51,309 nt of DNA, taken from the NCBI GenBank assembly GCA_035509415.1, contig DATJLQ010000002.1, positions 1-51,309 of the forward strand. Reading direction: 5' to 3'. The notes beneath the pieces were generated by a model. That model worked only from the letters and a program-made list of their open reading frames with translations. It ran no database searches and had not been told where the DNA came from. Origin of the DNA: DATJLQ01 sp035509415 (lineage in GTDB: Bacteria > Pseudomonadota > Alphaproteobacteria > JACZXZ01). Of this stretch, positions 1 through 7,502 are shown in pieces; within the stretch, counting starts at the first letter, position 1, and the number at the start of each line of letters is the position of its first letter. The position numbers and the translations under genes were made by a program.

Positions 1-1104
1 GAAGAGCGTGCCGAAGCTGCCATTGTTGGTGATCGTGTAGGTGCCGCCCTCGAGGTCGCCGGGGGCGAGCTTGCCGGTCTTCGCCTTCTCGACCTGGCGC
101 GCGATCGCCTTCGCGAGGCCGCCCGCGGTCATCTCGTCCGCATGATGCACGACCGGAACCAGGAGCCCGGCATGGTCGAGGTCGGTCGCGATGCCGAGAT
201 TGACGTCGCGATGGACCAGGAGGCGCGTCTGGTCGAAGCTCGCATTGACGCGCGGATAGTCGCGGAGCGCCAGGCACACCGCGCGCGCGATGAAGGGCAG
301 ATACGTCAAGGCCACGCCGAAATGCTTCTGGTACGCGGCCTTCGCCGCCTGACGCGCCGCGTCGATCTTGGAGAAATCGACCTCGACCGCCTGGAACACG
401 TGGGGCGCCTCGCGCCAAGCGGCGGCGAGATGCTGGGCGGTCTGGAGGCGGATGCGATTCAAGGGTTCGATCGCGTCGCCCGGGCGCGGCACCAGCGGCG
501 CGCGCGCCGCTGCCGGTGCCCCTCGACCGGCGGGTGCCGATTTCACGTCCTTGGCGGCGATGCGCGAGCCGCCGCGCGCGCGCACGGCCTCGGCGAGGGA
601 CGCGAGGTCGATCCCCGCCTGGTGCACGAGGCGCCGCGCGAGGGGCGTGATCTTGAGGCCCTGGGGCGCCGTCGCCTTGCCAAACTGGTCGACCGGCGTG
701 CGCATTTCCTCGAAGGGCGACATCGGCCCCGCCGGCTTGCGGCTCGCAGCTTGAGGGGCCATGGCCGGCGCCGGCTTCGAAGCGGGCATCGGCGCAGCCG
801 CCGCGGGTTTCGCCGCGGGTTTCGCCGTCTCTTTCTTGGGTGCTTCTTTCTTCGAAGCTTCCGGGCTGTAGCCCGAATCCGCGAGCACGGCGACCACGGT
901 CCCGACCGGCACGGTCTCGCCCGCCGCGACCTTGATCTCGGCCAGCACGCCCGGCTCGGTCGCCTGGACCTCCATCGAGACCTTGTCGGTCTCGATCTCG
1001 AACAGATTGTCGCCCGCCTTGACCTCGTCGCCGACCGACTTGAACCAGGTGCCGATCTTGCCCTCGGCCACCGTCTCGCCCAGCTGCGGCATGATCACGT
1101 TCAT
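1..1104 (-). CDS. Dihydrolipoamide acyltransferase (E2), 3' end outside the window
   Basis: Acyltransferase core of a 2-oxoacid dehydrogenase complex: it takes an acyl group from E1 on a lipoyl arm and passes it to CoA. The visible 368 codons give an N-terminal lipoyl domain (ETDKVSMEV, with the lysine to be lipoylated, near residue 42), an Ala/Pro/Lys linker, a peripheral E1/E3-binding domain (ITPLARRLV) and the start of the catalytic domain (up to TNNGSFGTLF). The active-site HxxxD is beyond the window. The start is the ATG opening MNVIMPQLGET, 5 bp after the preceding dehydrogenase stop, so it is the last visible gene of the operon. Substrate cannot be fixed: pyruvate or acetoin are likeliest given the E1 genes. 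Confidence 0.9.
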   Translation of the reverse strand, partial: MNVIMPQLGETVAEGKIGTWFKSVGDEVKAGDNLFEIETDKVSMEVQATEPGVLAEIKVAAGETVPVGTVVAVLADSGYSPEASKKEAPKKETAKPAAKPAAAAPMPASKPAPAMAPQAASRKPAGPMSPFEEMRTPVDQFGKATAPQGLKITPLARRLVHQAGIDLASLAEAVRARGGSRIAAKDVKSAPAGRGAPAAARAPLVPRPGDAIEPLNRIRLQTAQHLAAAWREAPHVFQAVEVDFSKIDAARQAAKAAYQKHFGVALTYLPFIARAVCLALRDYPRVNASFDQTRLLVHRDVNLGIATDLDHAGLLVPVVHHADEMTAGGLAKAIARQVEKAKTGKLAPGDLEGGTYTITNNGSFGTLF

Positions 1105-1109
1105 GGGCG

Positions 1110-2567
1110 CTACCAATTGGCCGAGATGTATTGGGTCTCGAGGAACTCGAGCATGCCCTCATGCGCACCCTCGCGGCCCAAGCCCGACTGTTTCGAGCCG
1201 CCGAAGGGTGCTGCGGGGTCCGAGACCACGCCGCGGTTCAAGCCCACCATGCCGGAATCGAGCTTCTCCGAGACCCTGAGCCCGCGCGCGAGATCGCGCG
1301 TATAGAGATAGGAGACGAGCCCGTATTCCGTGTTGTTGGCCTTTTGGATCGCCTCGTCCTCGGTCTTGAAGGTGACGATGGGCGCCACGGGCCCGAAGAT
1401 TTCCTCGGCGAGGCATTGCGCATCCTCGGGCACGTTCACCAGGACCGTGGGCGGATAGTAGAAGCCCTTGCCGTCCATGCGTTTCCCGCCGATCACGGCC
1501 TTGGCACCGCGCGCGAGCGCGTCGTCGACGAGATGGGCCACCTTGTCGCGCGTGTCGGCATTCACCAAGGGGCCGACGGCGACGCCATCCTCGAGCCCGT
1601 TCCCGACCTTGAGCGCCTTCATCTTGGCGGCGAACTTCTCGACGAAGGCGTCGTGCACCTTCTCGTGCACGTAGAAGCGGTTGGCGGCCGTGCAGGCCTC
1701 GCCCATGTTGCGCATCTTCGCGATCATCGCACCGTCGACCGCGGCATCGAGGTCCGCATCCTCGAACACGAGGAAGGGCGCGTTGCCGCCGAGCTCCATC
1801 GCGGGCCGCACCACCATGTCGGCGGCGGAATGCAAAAGACGCCGTCCGACCTCGGTCGAGCCGGTGAACGAGATCACGCGTACGCGGCTGTCCTTGAGCA
1901 TCGCGTTCACGACCGAGCCCGACTTGCGGGACGGCAGGATGTTGACGACACCCGCGGGAACGCCCGCCTCTTCCATGAGCTTGGCCAAGGCCAGCATGGT
2001 GAGCGGCGTCTCGGACGCGGGCTTGAGCACGACGGTGCAGCCGGCGGCAAGCGCCGGCGCGATCTTGCGCGTCCCCATGGCGGCGGGGAAGTTCCAGGGC
2101 GTCACCAAGACGCCGATGCCGGCCGGCTTGTGCTGCACGAGGATGCGCGCCCCGGTCGATGGCGCCTTCGAGACCTGGCCGATGTTGCGCGGCGCCTCCT
2201 CGGCGTACCAGCGGAAGAACTCGGCGGCGTAGGTCGCCTCGGCGCGGGAATCCACCAGCGCCTTCCCGTTCTCGAGGGTCATGAGGCGCGCGAAATATTC
2301 CTTCTTCGCGCTGAAGAGCTCGAAGCATTTCCGCAAAATCTCGCCGCGCTCGCGGGGGCTGCGCGCGGCCCAGCCGTCGAACGCCTTGGCCGCCGCCTCG
2401 ACCGCGGCCAACGCGTCCTCGACCGTGCCATCGGCGACCGAGGCGAGCACCGTCTCGCTCGCGGGATCGAGCACGTCGAAGCGCCCGCCGTCCGACGCGT
2501 CGCGGAACTTGCCGCCGATATAGAGGCCGGTGGGCACGTCGGGCGGAAGCGCGGATTCGTTCTTCAT
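1110..2567 (-). CDS. gabD: NAD(P)-dependent succinate-semialdehyde dehydrogenase-like aldehyde dehydrogenase
   Basis: Aldehyde dehydrogenase superfamily, 485 aa, full length. Visible family motifs are the substrate/cofactor region TPWNFP, the general-base glutamate in ELGGNAPF and the nucleophilic cysteine in GEACTAANRF. The closest type is succinate-semialdehyde dehydrogenase, which oxidises succinate semialdehyde to succinate in the cytoplasm; other short-chain semialdehydes are possible. An upstream in-frame ATG at 2618 exists, but the ATG at 2567 (MKNESALPP) is preceded by AAGGA and is preferred. It sits between the E1beta and E2 genes of a 2-oxoacid dehydrogenase operon, an unusual place for a dehydrogenase that is not a complex subunit. 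Confidence 0.85.
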   Translation of the reverse strand: MKNESALPPDVPTGLYIGGKFRDASDGGRFDVLDPASETVLASVADGTVEDALAAVEAAAKAFDGWAARSPRERGEILRKCFELFSAKKEYFARLMTLENGKALVDSRAEATYAAEFFRWYAEEAPRNIGQVSKAPSTGARILVQHKPAGIGVLVTPWNFPAAMGTRKIAPALAAGCTVVLKPASETPLTMLALAKLMEEAGVPAGVVNILPSRKSGSVVNAMLKDSRVRVISFTGSTEVGRRLLHSAADMVVRPAMELGGNAPFLVFEDADLDAAVDGAMIAKMRNMGEACTAANRFYVHEKVHDAFVEKFAAKMKALKVGNGLEDGVAVGPLVNADTRDKVAHLVDDALARGAKAVIGGKRMDGKGFYYPPTVLVNVPEDAQCLAEEIFGPVAPIVTFKTEDEAIQKANNTEYGLVSYLYTRDLARGLRVSEKLDSGMVGLNRGVVSDPAAPFGGSKQSGLGREGAHEGMLEFLETQYISANW

Positions 2568-2628
2568 CTCGGTCGGTCCTTCGGTGTCGGGCGCCGGGAT
2601 CGAGGCGCCGAAAATCATGCGCCTCGTG

Positions 2629-3609
2629 TCACGCGCCGAGGGTGCGGCGCACGCGCTCGGCGATGCGGGCTGCGGACGGCAAGGCCAAATCCTCGAGATT
2701 GTCGGCCGCGGGCAGCGGGATGTGCGGGGTCGTGATACGCACGACCGGCCCGTCGAGGTCGTAGAACGCCTCGTCGGCCGCGATGGAGGCGATCTCCGCC
2801 CCCCAGCCGCAAAGACGCGGATTCTCCTCGACCGTGAACAAGCGCCCGGTGCGCGCGAGCGAGCCCAGGATGGTCTGGGTATCGAGCGGCACCAGCGAGC
2901 GCACGTCGATCACCTCGGCCTCGATGCCGAACTCCTTCGAGAGCGTGCTCGCCGCCTCGAGGGCGCGCGGCACCATGAGGGCGAGGGCGAGGATGGTCGC
3001 GTCCTTCCCCGGGCGCAGAATCTTCGCCGTCCCGAGCGTGTCCACGATCTCGCCGTCCGGGACGTCGCCCTTCACGGCGTATAGCGACTTGTGCTCGAAG
3101 AAGATCACCGGGTCCGGGTCGCGCACCGATGCCGCAAGAAGTCCCACCACGTCGACCGGCGAGGAGGGGGCGACCACCTTGAGCCCCGGGATCATCATCG
3201 CCCAGTTCTCGACACTTTGGCTGTGCTGGGCGCCGAAGCGCGCGCCGCCGCCGTTTCCGGTACGCACCACGAGCGGGCACTTCACCTGGCCGTTGGTCAT
3301 GTAGCGCGATTTCGGGAACTCGTTCGCGATGTAGTCGAAGCAGACCGCAATGAAGTCCGAGAACATGATCTCGGCGATGGGCTTCAAGCCGGTCATGGCC
3401 GCCCCCATGGCCGCCCCCAGGATCGCCTGCTCCGAGATCGGCGTGTCGCGCACGCGCTTCGGCCCGAACTGGTCGTAGAGCCCGACCGTCGCCTTGAACA
3501 CGCCGCCCGCCTTGGCCACGTCCTCGCCCAGGAACACGACGTCCTCGTCGCGCTCCATCTCCTGGGCGATGCCGCGCACCACGGCGTCGCGATAGGTCAG
3601 TTCCGCCAT
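2629..3609 (-). CDS. 2-oxoacid (pyruvate/acetoin type) dehydrogenase E1 beta subunit
   Basis: Beta subunit of the thiamine-diphosphate E1 heterotetramer, 326 aa, normal length for PdhB/AcoB. Typical segments are FLGEDVAKAGGVF near the N terminus, DTPISEQAILGAAMGAAMTG, GARFGAQHSQSVENW (a conserved His near the active site), the central E1beta block ending in KSLYAVKG, and the transketolase C-terminal domain (EVIDVRSLVPLD). The chosen ATG at 3609 lies inside the 3' end of the E1alpha gene (13-bp overlap), which suggests translational coupling and 1:1 synthesis. No lipoyl domain is fused at the N terminus, unlike some alphaproteobacterial PdhB proteins. Which 2-oxoacid is used cannot be told from sequence alone. 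Confidence 0.9.
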   Translation of the reverse strand: MAELTYRDAVVRGIAQEMERDEDVVFLGEDVAKAGGVFKATVGLYDQFGPKRVRDTPISEQAILGAAMGAAMTGLKPIAEIMFSDFIAVCFDYIANEFPKSRYMTNGQVKCPLVVRTGNGGGARFGAQHSQSVENWAMMIPGLKVVAPSSPVDVVGLLAASVRDPDPVIFFEHKSLYAVKGDVPDGEIVDTLGTAKILRPGKDATILALALMVPRALEAASTLSKEFGIEAEVIDVRSLVPLDTQTILGSLARTGRLFTVEENPRLCGWGAEIASIAADEAFYDLDGPVVRITTPHIPLPAADNLEDLALPSAARIAERVRRTLGA

Positions 3610-4622
3610 GCCCAGCCTCCATCGGCGTATACGTCGGTCGTCAGCAGATCGGGCGAGGCGGGGGGCGCGGCCTTGCATTTCGCCGTCGCGTCGTCGACCT
3701 TGCGCTTCGACTCCTCTTCGATCTTCGCGATGGTCGCCTCGTCGATGCCGAAATCGAGGAGGCGTTTCCGGTAGAGCTTGATCGGATCGCGCTTCTTCCA
3801 TTCGTCGAGCTCGCCCTCGGGGCGGTACTTTGCCGGATCGGCGCGGCTGTGGCCGCTATGGCGATAGGTCATGCACTCGATGAGCGACGGGCCGTCGCCC
3901 GCGCGCGCCTTGGCGAAGGCGGCCTTGGCGGCGCGGTAGACCGCGTCCGCGTCGTTGCCGTCGATCACGATCCGCTCGAGCCCATAGGCGGACGCGCGGT
4001 CGGCCGCGGGATGCTCGACCGCGGTCACGTCGGCGATGGGCGTGTATTCCATGTAGAGATTGTTCTCGCACACGAAGACGACCGGGAGCTTCCACACGGC
4101 GGCGAAGTTGAGCGCCTCGTGGAACGCGCCGATGTTGGTGGTGCCGTCGCCGAAGAAGCAGACCGAGACGTCCTTGGCGCCCTTGTACTGGGCGCGCCAG
4201 GCGGCGCCGCACGCGATCGGCAAATGCGCGCCGATGATGGCGTAGGAGCCCATGACGCCGTGCTCGACCGAGGTCAGGTGCATCGAGCCGCCCTTGCCGC
4301 GCATGAGCCCGTTGTCGCGCTGCATGAGCTCGCCCAGCACCTTCTCGATCGGAACGCCGCGCGCGAGCGTGTGGGCATGGCCGCGATAGGTGCAGAAGGA
4401 AAGATCGCCCTTCTCCATCGCGGCGGCGCAGCCGGCGGCGACCGCCTCCTGGCCGAGCGAGAGGTGCGACGTGCCCTTCACCAGATTCTGGAGGAAGAGG
4501 TCGTAGGCGCGTTGCTCGGCATCCCGGATCTCGACCTGGATGCGGTACATCTCGAGGCGCTTCGCCTCGTCGAGATCGTCGTTCTGGCGCGCGACTTCTT
4601 TCAGTTGCGGGCGGGGTTTCAC
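3597..4622 (-). CDS. 2-oxoacid (pyruvate/acetoin type) dehydrogenase E1 alpha subunit
   Basis: Alpha subunit of E1, which decarboxylates the 2-oxoacid with thiamine diphosphate. 341 aa. Motifs: HLSLGQEAVAAG, TYRGHAHTLARG, GKGGSMH, and the ThDP-binding stretch beginning GDGTTNIGAFHEALNFA and ending ENN. The phosphorylation-loop-like YRHSGHSRADP is also present. The reading frame stays open upstream to 4775, but the GTG at 4622 has GGAGG nine bases before it and begins a normal family N terminus (VKPRPQLKEVARQND), so it is chosen. First gene of the operon E1alpha-E1beta-gabD-E2; a LacI-type operator candidate lies 136 bp upstream. Confidence 0.9.
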   Translation of the reverse strand: MKPRPQLKEVARQNDDLDEAKRLEMYRIQVEIRDAEQRAYDLFLQNLVKGTSHLSLGQEAVAAGCAAAMEKGDLSFCTYRGHAHTLARGVPIEKVLGELMQRDNGLMRGKGGSMHLTSVEHGVMGSYAIIGAHLPIACGAAWRAQYKGAKDVSVCFFGDGTTNIGAFHEALNFAAVWKLPVVFVCENNLYMEYTPIADVTAVEHPAADRASAYGLERIVIDGNDADAVYRAAKAAFAKARAGDGPSLIECMTYRHSGHSRADPAKYRPEGELDEWKKRDPIKLYRKRLLDFGIDEATIAKIEEESKRKVDDATAKCKAAPPASPDLLTTDVYADGGWAWRN

Positions 4623-4757
4623 GGCGGCGATCCTCCGAGGAAACGGCGGCGGCGCGTTGCGGGCGGCGTGCCGGGTCTTTTCAGGGGCGCCGGCGCGTCC
4701 GGCGCGGAGCAAGGGTTTTAGCCCGGTTCCGCCCGGAATTCCAGCCCGCGCCCGTTC

Positions 4758-4771
4758 TGCAATCGATTGCA
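4758..4771. promoter_or_regulatory. LacI-family operator-like palindrome upstream of the E1alpha operon
   Basis: The 14-bp sequence TGCAATCGATTGCA is a perfect palindrome and fits the general LacI/GalR-family pattern TGNAANCGNTTNCA at every defined base. It lies 136 bp upstream of the E1alpha GTG start in the 277-bp gap after higA. No LacI-family gene is in this window, so the regulator is unknown. Confidence 0.5.
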
Positions 4772-4859
4772 CCAACAGAGCATGCGCGGGCGTGGGAAGT
4801 CAACGGGCGGCGGCGGGTTTCGAGCGGTTCGCGCGGTTTCGACATCGTGAGTGCGTCAC

Positions 4860-4879
4860 CCCGCCGCTTCCCGGGCCAA
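4860..4879. repeat. 20-bp repeat, left copy, flanking higBA
   Basis: The 20 bases starting CCCGCCGCTTCCCGGG are identical to 5757-5776, where they encode the last residues (LAREAAG) of the DUF302 gene. The minus strand here would encode the same LAREAAG followed by a TGA stop. The two copies bracket the higBA pair at about 0.9 kb spacing. Confidence 0.55.
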
Positions 4880-4899
4880 CCCGGCGCAGGTGCCGGCAC

Positions 4900-5376
4900 T
4901 CACGCCCCGCGCGCGGATGCCGATTTGGCCCGACGCGTCCTGGACCGCACGCGCTTCCGCGCCGCCGCGGCCCGCATGCCGGGGCCGGCCCTGTACGGCC
5001 TGATCAGGCTCTCGGCCGGGATGCGCCATTCGCGCGCGAGCTTCCAGATCGTCTCGAGGGTGAGCGGGCGCTTGCGGTTGAGGATTTCGGAGGCGCGCGA
5101 GCGCGAGCCGATGAGCGCCGCCAGGTCCGCTTGGCGATAGCCTGCCCGCTCCATGCGGTCCTTGATCGCCTCGACCGGGTCGGGCGGGTCGATCGGCCAA
5201 TGCTTGCGCTCGTAATCCTCGATCACGAGGGCGAGGAGGTCGAAACGGTCGCCCTCCGGCGTGCCGGGCTCGGGCTCGCGCTCGAAATAGGGCGCGATGT
5301 CCTCGAGCGCCGCGTCGTAATCGGCTTCGCTCCTGAGAGGCTTGACGTCCCGAAAAGGCTTAACCTCAGTGTGCAT
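4900..5376 (-). CDS. higA: HigA-type antitoxin, XRE-family HTH
   Basis: 158 aa. The N-terminal half is an acidic segment (YDAALEDIAPYFEREPEPGT) typical of HigA antitoxins that follow a HigB of this type. The helix-turn-helix YRQADLAALIGSRSRASEIL lies near residues 78-98, followed by a basic Arg/Ala tail. It neutralises HigB and, with HigB, represses its own promoter; this role is family knowledge. It starts 11 bp inside the 3' end of higB, so the pair is co-translated. The basic tail (RAAAARKRVRSRTRR) is longer than in most HigA proteins. Confidence 0.85.
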   Translation of the reverse strand: MHTEVKPFRDVKPLRSEADYDAALEDIAPYFEREPEPGTPEGDRFDLLALVIEDYERKHWPIDPPDPVEAIKDRMERAGYRQADLAALIGSRSRASEILNRKRPLTLETIWKLAREWRIPAESLIRPYRAGPGMRAAAARKRVRSRTRRAKSASARGA

Positions 5377-5671
5377 CGATGGTCTCCGGGTCGATCTTGT
5401 CGTATTCGGCGTGGGTCCCGACGAACTTCACCAGCACGCGCTTGAACCGGTACGCGATATGGGCCACGAGCCGGTACCGGTTGCCGGCGATGTCGAAGAT
5501 CGCCCGGTTGTCCGCGACGAAATCGACCGTCGCGCCGAACTGGGCCTTGACGTCCGCCGGCCCGTCCCACGCGGCCGCGGCGACGAGCGCGTACCAAATC
5601 TTGAGCGGCGTCTCCGCCCGCGGGTGCCGCGCCCAGAACTGCCGCAAGGTGCGCCGGGCGACGATCTGCAT
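5366..5671 (-). CDS. higB: HigB-type toxin, RelE-superfamily mRNA interferase
   Basis: 101 aa, full length. The sequence matches the HigB pattern: VARRTLRQFWARHPRAETPLK at the N terminus, an internal AQFGATVDFVADNRAIFDI strand region, GNRYRLVAHI, and the C-terminal KFVGTHAEYDKID. Family members cleave translated mRNA at the ribosome. The start at 5671 gives the family N terminus MQIVARR; an upstream ATG in frame at 5728 would translate the operator and is rejected. Toxin precedes antitoxin, the usual hig order. Confidence 0.88.
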   Translation of the reverse strand: MQIVARRTLRQFWARHPRAETPLKIWYALVAAAAWDGPADVKAQFGATVDFVADNRAIFDIAGNRYRLVAHIAYRFKRVLVKFVGTHAEYDKIDPETIDAH

Positions 5672-5686
5672 GGCCGAGGCTAGCAC

Positions 5687-5725
5687 GTTCCCAATTTGGG
5701 AACAAGAGATTTCCCAAATTGGGAA
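5687..5725. promoter_or_regulatory. Double palindromic operator of higBA
   Basis: Two near-identical palindromes, GTTCCCAATTTGGGAAC at 5687-5703 and TTCCCAAATTGGGAA at 5711-5725, have centres 23 bp apart, about two helical turns. On the minus strand TTGTTC is followed after 17 bp by TAGCCT, so the first palindrome would fall in the promoter spacer. The position just upstream of higB is what HigA autorepression requires. Confidence 0.8.
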
Positions 5726-5752
5726 CAACGGTACCGGAGCCTCGGGCGGCGC

Positions 5753-6151
5753 CTATCCCGCCGCTTCCCGGGCCAATTCGGCGAGCGCTTGGGCGAGCGC
5801 GTCCACCGCCGCCGCGGCCTCGGCGCCGAGGTTGTGGCGCGTCGCGAGCCAATGCATGTCGTTGTAGGCGAGCCAGACCTTGCCGGCTTCGTCCTGCCAG
5901 GCGAGCGCCTTCAATGGCAAATCGATGCCGACGGTCTGGCGCGCCTCCATGAGGGGCGTGCCGCCCTTCGGATGGCCGAAGACCAGGAGCTCGGTCGGGC
6001 GCAAGCTCATGCCCACGGCGGCGGCACCCGCGCCGTGGTCGATGCGCGCGAAGACTTGGATGCCTTTCGATTTGAGCGCGGCCTCGAGCCGGTCGAGCGT
6101 GTCCTTGACCGAATGGCTCGAGGGGAGCGCGACGAGACCTGCAATGTTCAT
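5753..6151 (-). CDS. DUF302 family protein
   Basis: 132 aa, one DUF302 domain. Recognisable parts are SSHSVKDTLDRLEAALKSKGIQVFARIDH at the N terminus, LRPTELLVFGHPKGGTPLMEA in the middle, and the DLPLKALAWQDEAGKVWLAYND segment. The family is small and soluble with no settled biochemical role; the fold is a simple alpha/beta dimer. GGAG lies five bases before the ATG. It is followed at the 3' side by the higBA operator and preceded 29 bp away by the HdeD-like gene in the same direction, so the two probably share a transcript. Its last 20 coding bases recur on the other side of higBA. Confidence 0.85.
   Translation of the reverse strand: MNIAGLVALPSSHSVKDTLDRLEAALKSKGIQVFARIDHGAGAAAVGMSLRPTELLVFGHPKGGTPLMEARQTVGIDLPLKALAWQDEAGKVWLAYNDMHWLATRHNLGAEAAAAVDALAQALAELAREAAG
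5757..5776. repeat. 20-bp repeat, right copy, 3' end of the DUF302 gene
   Basis: Identical to 4860-4879. It encodes the C-terminal LAREAAG of the DUF302 protein just before its stop. Confidence 0.55.
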
Positions 6152-6180
6152 ATAATCTCCGCGCCGCGCGTTCCCCGATC

Positions 6181-6762
6181 TCAGTCGAGGGCCCTACGCG
6201 CGTGGAGCGCCATGCCGATCAGGGCCGTGCCGCCGAACACCATGTTGATGCCGACCAAGAGCCCGATCGCCCAAGCGGCCGTGCCTGGGAGCCCTAAGAG
6301 GATGATCGCGGCGAGGAATAGATCGACGATGCCGCTCAGCATCATCCAGCCCCAGCGCCCCGAAAGCGCGCGCCGGTGGTCGAGCGCGAACAGGATGGTC
6401 GCAACCCCCTCGATGATGAAGAAGGCGATGGCGACGAGGGTGAGCGAGACGGCGCCGCTCGCCGGCGCCGCGACCAGCACGAGCCCCGCCGCGAGCGCGA
6501 CCAGGGCCGAGAGGAGCGACCACCAGAATCCGGGCGCCTGGCGCATCGAGAGGGTCGAGACCAGGCCCACGACGCCGCCGATGAGGAAAATCCAGCCGAG
6601 GAAGATCGCAACCGCGAGGGTCGCGAGCGGCGGCACCAGGATCGCGGCCGCGCCGAGCACCACCAGCACGATGCCCTCGATCAGGAAGGCGCGCCAATGG
6701 TCGTGGAGCGAGTGCTTGAGAACCTGTTCGAGCTTCTCGGCGGGGGACGGTTCCATGGACAT
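6181..6762 (-). CDS. HdeD family (DUF308) integral membrane protein
   Basis: 193 aa with six hydrophobic segments arranged as three hairpins (FLIEGIVLVVLGAAAIL, VAIFLGWIFLIGGVVGLV, WSLLSALVALAAGLVLVAA, LTLVAIAFFIIEGVATIL, GWMMLSGIVDLFLAAIILLG, AAWAIGLLVGINMVFGG). This is the HdeD/DUF308 pattern; E. coli HdeD is linked to acid resistance at high cell density, but the molecular function is unknown. The ATG at 6762 has GGAG six bases upstream. It probably heads a two-gene unit with the DUF302 gene. Confidence 0.85.
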   Translation of the reverse strand: MSMEPSPAEKLEQVLKHSLHDHWRAFLIEGIVLVVLGAAAILVPPLATLAVAIFLGWIFLIGGVVGLVSTLSMRQAPGFWWSLLSALVALAAGLVLVAAPASGAVSLTLVAIAFFIIEGVATILFALDHRRALSGRWGWMMLSGIVDLFLAAIILLGLPGTAAWAIGLLVGINMVFGGTALIGMALHARRALD

Positions 6763-6890
6763 GGGGCGCTCCGGGTGCGGGTTCCGCTCGCGCGATTCAA
6801 CACCCCCGACGCCGCTTGAGTCCAGCCCGGTTCGATGACGGAACGGCGGCGCGGACGCGGGACCGGCAGCCCGCGCCCGCGCGCATCGGC

Positions 6891-7289
6891 TCAGCCGAGG
6901 GAATTGAAGTAGGCGATCTGAACGCAGCTATCGTTGTAGTCGGTACCGCCGCCATCCTCGGCGATGAACGTCGAGCACTGGTAATACACCGTGCCGCCGG
7001 TGGTCAGCGCGTCGTCGTCCCAGATGACCTGGGACCACTGTTGGCCGTTGTTGATGCCGATATACATCATGTAATTGCCGGCGATCGCGACGAAGTTGCC
7101 GGCGCCGATCTGCTTCGGCGCGCCGCCGGTGCCGCCCGACCCAGACGCGGTGAACACGACCTTGCCGGTCGGATCCTTCAACTGCACGAACTGGGTCCAG
7201 GAGGCCTGCACCGTGACCGCCCAAAAGCAGGTCTTGCCCGACGTTAGCGTGAAGGGAATGCCATTGCCGCTGACTGGTCCGACGCTCAT
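6891..7289 (-). CDS. Small protein resembling LecB/PA-IIL calcium-dependent lectins
   Basis: 132 aa, no signal peptide, beta-rich with few charged residues. The C terminus AEDGGGTDYNDSCVQIAYFNSLG (residues 110-132, ending in Gly) resembles the LecB ending SEDGTDNDYNDAVVVINWPLG, where Glu, Asp, Asn, Asp and the terminal Gly carboxylate bind the calciums. Glu111, Asp117, Asn119, Asp120 and the last Gly are kept; the residue matching LecB Asp99 is Gly, and Asn21 has no clear match. So it is either a divergent sugar-binding lectin with altered metal sites or another small beta-sandwich family with the same calcium loop. AAGGAGG precedes the ATG. It stands alone with its own AT-rich upstream region. 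Confidence 0.6.
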   Translation of the reverse strand: MSVGPVSGNGIPFTLTSGKTCFWAVTVQASWTQFVQLKDPTGKVVFTASGSGGTGGAPKQIGAGNFVAIAGNYMMYIGINNGQQWSQVIWDDDALTTGGTVYYQCSTFIAEDGGGTDYNDSCVQIAYFNSLG

Positions 7290-7384
7290 TGCGCCCTCCT
7301 TCGGTGGGTTTGGATTGACCGCGTGGAGCGCCGCCGACGGCGCGCGCCCCCGCGCCGCGCGACTCTGCGCGTGACACGTAATAA

Positions 7385-7440
7385 GAGCAAATGAAATTTT
7401 ATATTCTACTCATTGGAGATTAAGCGCAACGCCCGCTCGG
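7385..7440 (-). promoter_or_regulatory. AT-rich probable promoter region of the lectin-like gene
   Basis: A sharp AT-rich island in GC-rich DNA about 100-150 bp upstream of the lectin-like start. On the minus strand it reads TAGAATATAAAATTTCATT, with TTGCGC upstream; TAGAAT or TATAAA could serve as the -10. Spacing is not ideal, so exact elements are uncertain. Confidence 0.3.
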
Positions 7441-7502
7441 GCGCGCGCGAGCGCATTCCGTGCGGCGATTGCGCGTTTGCGGTCGAGCGCAGGAGTCGAG
7501 GA

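Noticed and set aside
1131..2735. 534-codon open frame on the plus strand, antisense to the aldehyde dehydrogenase and E1beta genes
   Set aside because: Product is Arg/His/Gly/Leu-rich nonsense with no domain; typical antisense shadow of a GC-rich gene.
4681..4899. 72-codon minus-strand frame upstream of the E1alpha gene
   Set aside because: No ribosome site, no domain, covers the LacI-type palindrome; treated as non-coding.
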